Notes under the pieces: model-generated
What the model was told of the DNA's origin: nothing
Database searches by the model: none
What the model saw: only the letters and a program-made list of their open reading frames with translations
In this document: positions 19,820 through 27,069 of the stretch, piece by piece
Layout: each line of letters starts with the position of its first letter
How positions within the stretch are numbered: position 1 is the first letter of the stretch
Assembly (NCBI GenBank): GCA_036645955.1
Contig: JAVXND010000008.1
Span: 7,834-71,833 of the forward strand
Direction of reading: 5' to 3'
Origin: Limiplasma sp036645955
GTDB lineage: Bacteria > Bacillota > Clostridia > Christensenellales > Aristaeellaceae
Length of the DNA: 64,000 nucleotides
Position numbers and translations under genes: made by a program

Positions 19820-21652
19820 TTAATCCTCCATAAGCGCGGTTTGCGGAACAAACAAACGGCAAGGCTTGTCGCGGTAGGTGGTTTGAATATAAGCCCAATC
19901 GCCATTTAGAAAACCCAACAGCGTTACCTCTGTATCTTTTTTAAGCTTGGCAACCGTGCCCTTGCCCTTGAGGGGGTCGTCGGTTGCATTCACGTTTTTG
20001 GTCAGCTTGAGCGGAATTTTGCTCAGCCCCAGCTGTGCTACATTGGCCGCATCCGCAAGGGTGCTGGTATCAATGTACCCCAAGCGTCCCTTACTGCCGT
20101 TGCCAATGGTATAGCTCACCAGCACCCAACCGTTTTCCACGCCATAAATGGAAACCGTTTCATCGGTGGTAACCTGCGCTTTGTTATCCCGATAGGCTTT
20201 TTCATCGGGAGCGCTGTAAACCTTCAAGGTACGCGCGTTTTCAAAGCGTGCATCCCCAAGCACTGCCAAAGAGGGCGCTTGCGTGAGCGCAATTTCGTAG
20301 GGGGACAGGGTGGGTGTGGGTGCCACTGTGGGCGAGGGCGTTGCCACAGCGGTCGGCTTTGGCGTGGCGGTGGGTACAAGGGTGGGTGTGGGGGATGGAA
20401 TGGGGCTTGGGGTCACAAATTCTTCTGGCGCTACTGCCTCCCCCATGCGGTTGAGCACATAGCCAGAGGCTGATTCCTCTGCTGTGCGCAAGGTAAAGGC
20501 GCTGTCACTGCCTATTTCCACCGTTCCATTGAGCGCCTCGCTTGTGAGCAAGCCTTCCGCCAATTGATAATCCGACACCTGTACCGTTAAGAGCTTGCCA
20601 TCTGCGGTAAACTGATAATACGTTTTTCCATCGCTTCCCAGCGGTTTCCACAGCCCGTGTGTCAGCACATCCGCAATCATCGCATCATTGGGCGCAAGCG
20701 GCATGGGGGTTGGGGTTTGCACGGGGGGCAGCACAAAGGCAGGGTCAAGCGCGGGCTGTGCTTCCGGTGCTTCCGGTGCTTCCGGTGCTTCCGGTGCTTC
20801 CGGCAGAGTGGGCACGGGCAATGGTTCAGCGCTTACCGCCCCCTGCTGAAAATCTGTTTGCTCCTGCTCTACCAAAGCTTCCTCGCGGCTTGCCGCATCT
20901 CCCCCTTGGTTTTTTGCTTCGCTGGACGTTGTATTTTGGACAGGCACAAGCGCTTTGGAGGGGGTAAGGCGCAGCTCCTCCCAAGGCACATCCACCACGG
21001 CGGCATTGGTGCTTACCATGCCTGCATCGTATATACAGCGGAAATGCGTGGCGTTGACAAAATAGGAGCTTGCCATGGGCACAGCGCTCGCGTCCGCAAG
21101 GGTGGGAAGTAACAAGCCCTGCGCCTTCACTGTGCGAAAAACCGCCTCACGAATGGCCGCATCCACCGCAGTAGCAGGCTCTGTAAACAAATCACCCACC
21201 GTTAAAATCCGACGGTTTTCAAGGTCGATCAAGCGATAAAAGAAGCTGGTTTCCGTGCTTGCGGTGCCCGCCGCACAGTTGCTCACAGACGCTTCGATTG
21301 ATAGCAGATTTTCAAAATCCACAGAAGCAAAATATCCGCTTCGAAGCACATCCCGATCACCCTGCGCATAAGCCGCATCCTCTGCCATTGGGTCAAGCTT
21401 GCGCAGTGCCAATATTGGCGTAGTAACGGTATCGTTTAAAAATTTAGCGAGGGTTTCATCTTCACATTCAAAGGTGGGATAATCCATCGCCAGCTTTTGT
21501 TTATCGCTGGTTTTGATTTCGTGGTTGCGCATCACAGTCACGCCAAACGCGCTTACATCCAACGTTTTTGTATGTTCATCCCCGCTTTGCGCACCCGCGA
21601 TGGTGGGTAATAGCAGGCAGAGCGTTAATAGCATTGCACCAAAACGTTTCAT
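19820..21652 (-). CDS. Secreted DUF3298/RsiV-like protein with Pro-rich linkers and SH3-like C-terminus
   Basis: 610 residues from the ATG at 21652 (MKRFGAMLLTLCLLLPTIAG); an ATG four codons earlier is possible. A signal peptide is followed by an RsiV/DUF3298-type domain (about 25-225; YPTFECEDETLAKFLN, FFYRLIDLENRRILTVGDLF). Then comes a linker with EAP repeats, a lipocalin-like or META-like stretch (about 325-400), a Pro/Thr-rich linker (about 420-450), and two SH3-like segments at the C-terminus (about 460-540 and 545-605). SH3-like domains suggest wall binding. The role is unknown. It is cotranscribed with the ATPase (2-base gap) and the membrane protein upstream. Confidence 0.82.
   Translation of the reverse strand: MKRFGAMLLTLCLLLPTIAGAQSGDEHTKTLDVSAFGVTVMRNHEIKTSDKQKLAMDYPTFECEDETLAKFLNDTVTTPILALRKLDPMAEDAAYAQGDRDVLRSGYFASVDFENLLSIEASVSNCAAGTASTETSFFYRLIDLENRRILTVGDLFTEPATAVDAAIREAVFRTVKAQGLLLPTLADASAVPMASSYFVNATHFRCIYDAGMVSTNAAVVDVPWEELRLTPSKALVPVQNTTSSEAKNQGGDAASREEALVEQEQTDFQQGAVSAEPLPVPTLPEAPEAPEAPEAPEAQPALDPAFVLPPVQTPTPMPLAPNDAMIADVLTHGLWKPLGSDGKTYYQFTADGKLLTVQVSDYQLAEGLLTSEALNGTVEIGSDSAFTLRTAEESASGYVLNRMGEAVAPEEFVTPSPIPSPTPTLVPTATPKPTAVATPSPTVAPTPTLSPYEIALTQAPSLAVLGDARFENARTLKVYSAPDEKAYRDNKAQVTTDETVSIYGVENGWVLVSYTIGNGSKGRLGYIDTSTLADAANVAQLGLSKIPLKLTKNVNATDDPLKGKGTVAKLKKDTEVTLLGFLNGDWAYIQTTYRDKPCRLFVPQTALMED
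20756..20808 (-). repeat. 9-bp coding repeats (EAP)
   Basis: About five tandem copies of a 9-base unit (gcttccggt on the plus strand) encode PEAPEAPEAP in the linker of the secreted DUF3298-like protein. The copies are identical at DNA level, so recent slippage is likely. Confidence 0.85.
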
Positions 21653-21703
21653 CAGTCGTTCCATCCTTTCACAAACCACAGGCGGGTGATTTTTTCCGTT
21701 TGC

Positions 21704-23401
21704 TTAAAAGCCGCAAGGCAAGGAAATGGGGTTGGCAGAGGTGGTAGACAGCGCCACATATTCCTCATGCCCATCCTTCACAAGCAAAAAATAGAGTGAA
21801 AGCGGCTTGGGGTAGGGCGCATCCTGCACAGCATGCAAAGTAAAGCTTCCGCCTGTCCCCGTCATTTGCTTTTCAGCCCAAGTAATATCGCAGGCCACGG
21901 GCTCAATGCGGTCGTATTCAAAGTCATATTGCTGTTCGCCTTGTACAAACAGGCCATATTTCCCGCTGTTGGCATCCTGCGCAACCAGCGCATCACAATC
22001 TAAGTACACATGCGCCTCGGGGGTTGTAAATAGCGGCGCGTTCAGCTTATCCAGCCGATAAAGCTCACCCGAGGACAGGTAGGCAAAGCTGCAGGCAGAG
22101 CCCACAATGCCCATGAGGTCAGGCACGGTCTGCCACTTGCTCATGGTGCCCTCCGCGCTTAATACATACAAAATGTAGCGATTTTCGGCATCGGCAACAC
22201 TGCCTGTATCTACATATGCTACGGTGTGCTTGCCCGTGAAGGGAAAGGTACGCGCAAACCAAAGCGTGCTGAGCAATTGACCGCTGGTATTGATATAGTT
22301 TGCGCTGTGGTCTGTATTGCTTTCAATCACAGCCCAGCCATTTTGCATGGGTTTGAGCAAAAAAGTATCGGAATAGGTTTGCTCCAAGCCTTCCATGCGG
22401 ATGAGGGAAGAGCCGTTTGCGTTGATCAAATAGGGCGCTTGCTTCACATAAAAGCGATGATCTGCCTGCGGAAACATTTCGCCCTGCAAAAGACCCTCAA
22501 AATAGCACAGAAGCTTGCCTTCATCGGCGCTGAAGAGATAGTAATCGTACAAGCCATCCGCGCGGAGGTTGCTTGTGAGCACATGCGTGTCGGTTACGGC
22601 AAGCGTTTTCAGCTGGAGCGTGCCGCAAATTTGCCCAATGGCCGCGCGGGCGCGAGGCACAAGCTCCACAGGCGGTGCCGCGTCGTACCCTTTGACGGGC
22701 GCGGGGGTTGTGAGCGCTGTAAAGGGCTGCTCCGCGCTTTGGGGGGTGCCCGTAAGCGCGGACAAATACTTGCCAATGGGGGCGCGGAAAAGGTACCCGG
22801 CCGCCGCCAGCAACACAAGCACTGTAAGCACTGTAAACACGCGGCGCAGACGATGCCGCCTGCGGCGGCGTTTGCGCGGCGCGTCAGCCGTTTCTGCCTC
22901 CACATGGTAGCCTGCGCCGCCTTGCGCGGAAATCACCTCACGCCGCGCGGTATTGGCCCATGTGGCTTCACGCGGACGGTAAACATTGCCTTGCACATGG
23001 GGCTGTTCGTCTGGCTCCTCAGTAGGCCGCGCTTCCGTATACAAGCTGGAAAAATCCAGCTTGAGCGGCGGCGCAAAGGTTGGCTCCGCTGTTTCCTCCG
23101 TCATCTCCGCATCGCGCCGATAATAAGCCGAAAAATCCGCCGCAGGCGCAGGCGCTATCGGCAATTCTGCATCATAGGACAAGGCTTCTTCATAGGGCAA
23201 TTCTGCATCATAGGGCAATGCCGCTTCATAGGGAAAGGCTTGCTCAGGCGCTTGTTCGTTGGGTGTATATTCGCTTTCGTTAAAGGATGGCTCGTCCTCA
23301 AACTCAATGGGCTCTTCCTCGTTTGGATGCAGCTCACGCGCAACATACAAATGCCGTGCCCGCTCCCCACGCCTTGCGTTTGGATTCTTCTCCGTCATCA
23401 T
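21704..23401 (-). CDS. Single-pass membrane protein with large extracellular domain, unknown function
   Basis: About 565 residues, starting at one of two adjacent ATG codons (23401 or 23398) after CGAGG. The N-terminal part of about 175 residues is acidic and low in complexity, with repeated PYDAELPYEEALSYDAELP-like units. Next is an arginine-rich stop (RKRRRRRHRLRRVF) and one hydrophobic helix (TVLTVLVLLAAAGYLF). The remaining roughly 350 residues would lie outside and resemble repeated beta strands of the WG/propeller sort (YLFSADEGKLLCYFEG, KYGLFVQGEQQYDFEYDRI). I do not recognise a family. Topology is inferred from the positive residues before the helix. Confidence 0.8.
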   Translation of the reverse strand: MMTEKNPNARRGERARHLYVARELHPNEEEPIEFEDEPSFNESEYTPNEQAPEQAFPYEAALPYDAELPYEEALSYDAELPIAPAPAADFSAYYRRDAEMTEETAEPTFAPPLKLDFSSLYTEARPTEEPDEQPHVQGNVYRPREATWANTARREVISAQGGAGYHVEAETADAPRKRRRRRHRLRRVFTVLTVLVLLAAAGYLFRAPIGKYLSALTGTPQSAEQPFTALTTPAPVKGYDAAPPVELVPRARAAIGQICGTLQLKTLAVTDTHVLTSNLRADGLYDYYLFSADEGKLLCYFEGLLQGEMFPQADHRFYVKQAPYLINANGSSLIRMEGLEQTYSDTFLLKPMQNGWAVIESNTDHSANYINTSGQLLSTLWFARTFPFTGKHTVAYVDTGSVADAENRYILYVLSAEGTMSKWQTVPDLMGIVGSACSFAYLSSGELYRLDKLNAPLFTTPEAHVYLDCDALVAQDANSGKYGLFVQGEQQYDFEYDRIEPVACDITWAEKQMTGTGGSFTLHAVQDAPYPKPLSLYFLLVKDGHEEYVALSTTSANPISLPCGF

Positions 23402-23414
23402 TACACCTCGTTTG

Positions 23415-23437
23415 ATGGGCATTTGAGAGATGCCCAT
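23415..23437 (-). other. Inverted repeat in the leader of the membrane protein gene
   Basis: ATGGGCAT and ATGCCCAT flank TTGAGAG, between the promoter and the start codon at 23401. It could be an RNA hairpin or an operator. Confidence 0.5.
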
Positions 23438-23446
23438 TTCATGCTA

Positions 23447-23475
23447 ACAATAGCACGAAAACCTTATTACGTCAA
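23447..23475 (-). promoter_or_regulatory. Promoter of the membrane protein-ATPase-ruv transcript
   Basis: Minus strand TTGACG (23470-23475), 17-base spacer, TATTGT (23447-23452). It would serve the gene at 21704-23401 and probably the genes downstream through ruvCAB. Confidence 0.7.
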
Positions 23476-23533
23476 GCTTTAAGCGTTCCTGCGCTGTAAC
23501 AATCCTCATGTCCGTACCATCCTCATGTAAGAA

Positions 23534-23577
23534 GCCCGAAACAGCTCGCGCGCATTCATGCGCAAGCCGTTTCGGGC
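23534..23577 (-). terminator. Hairpin after the Rho-family gene
   Basis: GCCCGAAAC and GTTTCGGGC enclose a second near-complementary GC-rich part. The T tract that follows on the minus strand is weak (TTCTTA). It is probably the end of the Rho transcript, in the gap before the next promoter. Confidence 0.55.
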
Positions 23578-23609
23578 AATGGGATCACAGTTCATCGTAC
23601 AATGGGTTG

Positions 23610-25766
23610 TCAGCGCTTCAAATAGCCGCTTTTCTCCCAAAGCACCAGCCAATCCTGCAAGCGGTTGAGCAAATCAGCGTTGCACTTGGTTTTTTTCATC
23701 ATGTCAATCAATTGTACCACAGCCTCGCCATTGGTGGTGGAGCCTAGCACCTTGCGAATGGAGCGCAAGCCTTCTTTTTGTTCCTCGGTCAGCAAAATAT
23801 CGTCCTTTTTGGTGCCGCTGGACTGCAAATCAATCATGGGATAAACTGGATCATTTTGCTGATAAGTGCACAGGAACACCTCCATGTTTGCCGTACCCTT
23901 AAACTCTTCAAACACAATGTCATCCACGCGCGAGCCCGTACCCACAGCGATGGTAGCAATCACTGTCAGACTGCCCGCATCCCTTGTGTTACGCGCGGAG
24001 CCAAAGAAGCGTTTGGGGCGTACCAAAGCCGCAGGGGTCACGGTGTTGGTCATTGGGCGGCCGCCTTGCACCAGCGCGGCCTGATAGGCGCGTGTGAGCT
24101 TGGTAAGGCTATCCAGCAATATCACCACGTTGCGCCCGTCCTCCACCAAGCGCTGAGCGCGCTCAAGCATGGTTTCGCTGACACGGGTTTGGGTTTCAGG
24201 AGCATCCGCAAAGGTGGTTGCAAACACTTCCGCATTAACAGATTCACGAATTTCCGTAACCTCTTCAGGCGCTATATCAATGAGCAGCATGAGCATTTCG
24301 GTTTCCGCATCGTTTTGCTTAATGGCCGCGCTGATTTCCTTGAGCAATACAAGCCTGCCGCTTTCGGGCGGCGCTACAATCATTGCACGCTGGCCGTAGC
24401 CAATGGGCGCAATCAAGTCCACCAAGCGAATGGCCATGCTCCCTTGGTTTTCTGCGCTTTCAAGTGCAATGCGCTTATCTGGATAAATGGGTACAAGCTG
24501 CTCAAAGCTGAGGCGTTCCCCGCTTTCATCCGCATCGCGCCCGTTGACCTTTTCAACGCATAGCAATGCGGCAAACTTGTCGTTATCGCGCTGTGCACGT
24601 GCCTTGCCCTCAATGCTATCCCCTGTGCGAAGCCCATAACGGCGCACCTGTGCCATGGATACATAAATGTCTTTTTTGCCAGGCAGTAACGTTTGTCCGC
24701 GCAAAAAGCCATATCCATCGGGTAAAATTTCCAGCACACCGCTGGCAGGTTCGCCTTCCATCACCTGCAAAAGCTCGGGGGTTTGCCCTGCTTCTGCCTG
24801 CTCTGCAAACTTGGGATCACGCGCCATGCGGTACAGATCATCGTTAAAGTTATTTTCTGTGGCTGGCGGCTGAAAGCTTCGCTGTTGATAGCCCGAATAG
24901 CTCCCGCCAGTGCTTGGGCGGTATCCGCTTTGCGGAAAGCTGTTTTGCTGTTGAAAGCCGCCGCCCTGAGGCTGGTAGCTGCCGCCTTGGGGCTGGTATC
25001 CGCCGCCCTGCTGCGGCTGATAGCCGCCGCCCTGCGGTTGGTAGGTGTTGCGTTGCTGATAGCCGCCCGCATTGCTCTGGCGATAGCCGCCCTGCTGATA
25101 CCCGCCATAGTTTTGCTCGCGAGAGCCATAATCGTTTCGGTTTTGATAAGAGGTTCTCTGCGGCGCGGCGCGGTAACCCAAGCGATAGCCGTCCAGCTTG
25201 GGGGCATTATCGGGAATGGGGCGTGCTTGCTCGCTGGAAGCAGACGGAGCATCCATGCGCTCCATGCCCTCATTGTTCATAGACTCCAAGGGCGCGGGCG
25301 CGTTGTGAAGGGTGGTTTGCGGGCCAAAGCGATTCACCGTGCCCACAGGGCGCTGAGGCTGTTGCCAAGCGGGTTTTTGAATAGGCTCACGCGGCAAGGT
25401 ACTGCGAGCCTGCCAAGCTTGACGATATACGGGCGGTTGAAAATCGCCCTGTTCAGGCGGATGATTCCACGGCTGAAAGCCAGCGCCTGGCCGCACAGAG
25501 GTTACATCGGCAGAAAGTGCGGCCTCTTGTAGCTTTTCACTCTCCGCTGGAATTTCCTGTTTGGGCAATGCGGCAGTATCCTCCGTTTTGGCGCTCGCAG
25601 GCTTGGGCGCAGGTGCCGTTGTTTCCTGATCGCCCAAAGGAATTGCACCAGAAATACGGGCAATAATGCCCTCCTTGTCGATGCCGGCGCTCAATTTTAC
25701 CCCGTTCTCCTTGGCAAGTTTGCGTAACTGAATCACAGTCATGGATTGCAGTTCCTCGTTCTGCAA
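23610..25766 (-). CDS. rho: Rho-family protein with degenerate ATPase site and prion-like insertion
   Basis: 718 residues from a TTG at 25766, with AAGGAGGG eight bases upstream; an in-frame ATG 18 bases earlier overlaps that SD. The Rho N-terminal helical domain is about 1-40, followed by a disordered region of about 290 residues that is Gly/Gln/Tyr-rich between about 210 and 300. Then come the cold-shock RNA-binding domain (GVLEILPDGYGFLRG) and the RecA-type core. The overall match to Rho is strong (FEQLVPIYPDKRIALE, RPKRFFGSARN, EEFKGTANMEVFL). However, Walker A reads APPESGRL (465-472) where Rho has APPKAGKT. DIAPEEVT (from 497) replaces DERPEEVT, and SGTK (K653) replaces SGTR. These changes remove the usual ATP-binding lysine and threonine, the catalytic glutamate and the arginine finger. 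Termination by translocation is therefore doubtful. Confidence 0.9.
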   Translation of the reverse strand: MQNEELQSMTVIQLRKLAKENGVKLSAGIDKEGIIARISGAIPLGDQETTAPAPKPASAKTEDTAALPKQEIPAESEKLQEAALSADVTSVRPGAGFQPWNHPPEQGDFQPPVYRQAWQARSTLPREPIQKPAWQQPQRPVGTVNRFGPQTTLHNAPAPLESMNNEGMERMDAPSASSEQARPIPDNAPKLDGYRLGYRAAPQRTSYQNRNDYGSREQNYGGYQQGGYRQSNAGGYQQRNTYQPQGGGYQPQQGGGYQPQGGSYQPQGGGFQQQNSFPQSGYRPSTGGSYSGYQQRSFQPPATENNFNDDLYRMARDPKFAEQAEAGQTPELLQVMEGEPASGVLEILPDGYGFLRGQTLLPGKKDIYVSMAQVRRYGLRTGDSIEGKARAQRDNDKFAALLCVEKVNGRDADESGERLSFEQLVPIYPDKRIALESAENQGSMAIRLVDLIAPIGYGQRAMIVAPPESGRLVLLKEISAAIKQNDAETEMLMLLIDIAPEEVTEIRESVNAEVFATTFADAPETQTRVSETMLERAQRLVEDGRNVVILLDSLTKLTRAYQAALVQGGRPMTNTVTPAALVRPKRFFGSARNTRDAGSLTVIATIAVGTGSRVDDIVFEEFKGTANMEVFLCTYQQNDPVYPMIDLQSSGTKKDDILLTEEQKEGLRSIRKVLGSTTNGEAVVQLIDMMKKTKCNADLLNRLQDWLVLWEKSGYLKR
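24865..25135 (-). repeat. Gly/Gln/Tyr-rich coding repeats inside the Rho-family gene
   Basis: Imperfect units encoding GGGYQPQ, GGYQQ and GGSYQPQ recur over roughly 90 codons. The composition is that of a prion-like or phase-separating segment. Confidence 0.85.
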
Positions 25767-25843
25767 AGTAAAACCCTCCTTCATTTTCGTATCCAAAGCA
25801 AGGTTGAAAGCCTAAGCCCAAAATGGCCTATGCTGTTGTTGCC

Positions 25844-26857
25844 TCATTCTTTGATCCCAATTAGCACATCGCGTTCCACCGCTTGTTCTACCCAATGGGA
25901 AAAGTCGTGATAAGGCGGTCTGTTAAGTACCTCAATGCCCGCCTCACGCATCAAGCGAGCAAGGTCCTCTTTACGCAGGGTGTTTGTGTTAAAGGATAGC
26001 GCGATTGCGCCGCCATGCTTCAGTGCCTTTTCACAAGCGGGCAGCATGGCTTGTGAAAGCTTCAGAAGAGAAGACATGCCTCCCTCCCCCTTGGCCGCAT
26101 GCTGCACGCCATAGGGCAGATCGCCCACAATCAAGTGAGCGCTTTGGGCACGAACCAAATCCTGCAAGCGCGTTGTATCTCCATGGATAAGACACAAGCT
26201 GCGCGTATCCCCCTGTTTCATGCTCTGCGCACTGCTGGCCAGCGTATAGGTTAAGGTTCTGGCGCTCGCCGCCCTTGGCAGGGTTTGAGAACCCTGCACA
26301 CGCTTATGCTTTACGCGGTGAAATTGCAAAAAGCGTTCAAAATATACGTCTGCTTCCGCAATGGCTTTTGCATCAAGCTCCACGCCTATGGCGTTATCTC
26401 CCTCCTGCAAGGCGCAAAACAAAGTGGTGGCCTTTCCGCAAAGCGGGTCCAGTACACAAAGCGGCGCTTGTTCCCGTGCAAAGGCTGAAGCAGCCTTTGC
26501 ACAATGAAGGAGCATGAAAGTAAAATCACTGTTGGTTTTGCCCTTGTATTTCAGAATTTGGGGCAAATCATCGGGTAAATATTGCGCTTTATGACGTAAA
26601 AGCGGAATCAAAGCGTTGTCTTGTAGCTCGGCAGCAAGGCAAATGCCCGAATGGCATGACAGCGCATGCCATGCGTCGTCCGTCATATGCTGTGTTTCAA
26701 AGGTTAGGAATTGTTCGTCCTGAATGCTAGTGAGCTGCGGTTGTACATTGAAATCCCAAGCCTCAAGCAAGCACTCAAGCTCGATTAATGCAAGTTTTTG
26801 CAACGATTGCCGATATCTCACATTCGCATGCGGTTTCAATAGCATTGCGTAGTGCAC
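25844..26857 (-). CDS. TRM11-like SAM-dependent RNA methyltransferase
   Basis: 337 residues from the GTG at 26857, which has AAAGAGG six bases upstream. A GTG further upstream at 26941 lies inside the promoter and cannot be used. The SAM-binding motif is VLDPLCGKATTLFCAL (about residue 165), an acidic ribose ligand is in GVELDAKAI, and the catalytic motif is VGDLPYGV, the D-L-P-Y-G form of the N/DPPY motif of N2-guanine methyltransferases. The N-terminus is too short for a full THUMP domain. The substrate is probably a tRNA or rRNA guanine. It is followed after 77 bases by the Rho-family gene. Confidence 0.82.
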   Translation of the reverse strand: MHYAMLLKPHANVRYRQSLQKLALIELECLLEAWDFNVQPQLTSIQDEQFLTFETQHMTDDAWHALSCHSGICLAAELQDNALIPLLRHKAQYLPDDLPQILKYKGKTNSDFTFMLLHCAKAASAFAREQAPLCVLDPLCGKATTLFCALQEGDNAIGVELDAKAIAEADVYFERFLQFHRVKHKRVQGSQTLPRAASARTLTYTLASSAQSMKQGDTRSLCLIHGDTTRLQDLVRAQSAHLIVGDLPYGVQHAAKGEGGMSSLLKLSQAMLPACEKALKHGGAIALSFNTNTLRKEDLARLMREAGIEVLNRPPYHDFSHWVEQAVERDVLIGIKE

Positions 26858-26925
26858 AGAGAGCCTCTTTCCATCAAACGTGTTAGAAAAACGTAAAGAA
26901 CCTGATTTCCTATCAGTTGTTATGT

Positions 26926-26954
26926 AGTATAGCACAACCACATGGGTTTAGCAA
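26926..26954 (-). promoter_or_regulatory. Promoter of the methyltransferase-rho transcript
   Basis: Minus strand TTGCTA (26949-26954), 17 bases, TATACT (26926-26931). Transcription would begin near 26919, which supports the GTG at 26857 as the start. Confidence 0.78.
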
Positions 26955-27006
26955 CCATTTTCCTTCGACTGTATTTGTCTTTTTCTAACAAATAAATCAC
27001 AGCAAT

Positions 27007-27046
27007 AAAAAAGGAACCGCCGCACATTTATGCTTGTGCGGCGGCT
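27007..27046 (-). terminator. Intrinsic terminator after ispH-S1
   Basis: On the minus strand, CCGCCGCAC pairs with GTGCGGCGG and is followed by TTCCTTTTTT. It lies 24 bases after the stop of the ispH-S1 fusion. Confidence 0.85.
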
Positions 27047-27069
27047 TTCATGGGTTGCGCAGTGTTTGT

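Noticed and set aside
22226..23482. Plus-strand open frame of 418 codons
   Set aside because: It is antisense to the membrane protein gene, whose Arg-rich helix, promoter and ribosome site are clear. The antisense product has no recognisable domain.
24783..25532. Plus-strand open frame rich in Ala, Leu and Ile
   Set aside because: It is a mirror of the low-complexity GGYQPQ codons of the Rho-family gene.
25784..25797. ATG or TTG further upstream as the start of the Rho-family gene
   Set aside because: The ATG at 25784 overlaps the AAGGAGGG ribosome site. The TTG at 25766 has ideal spacing and gives the normal Rho N-terminus.
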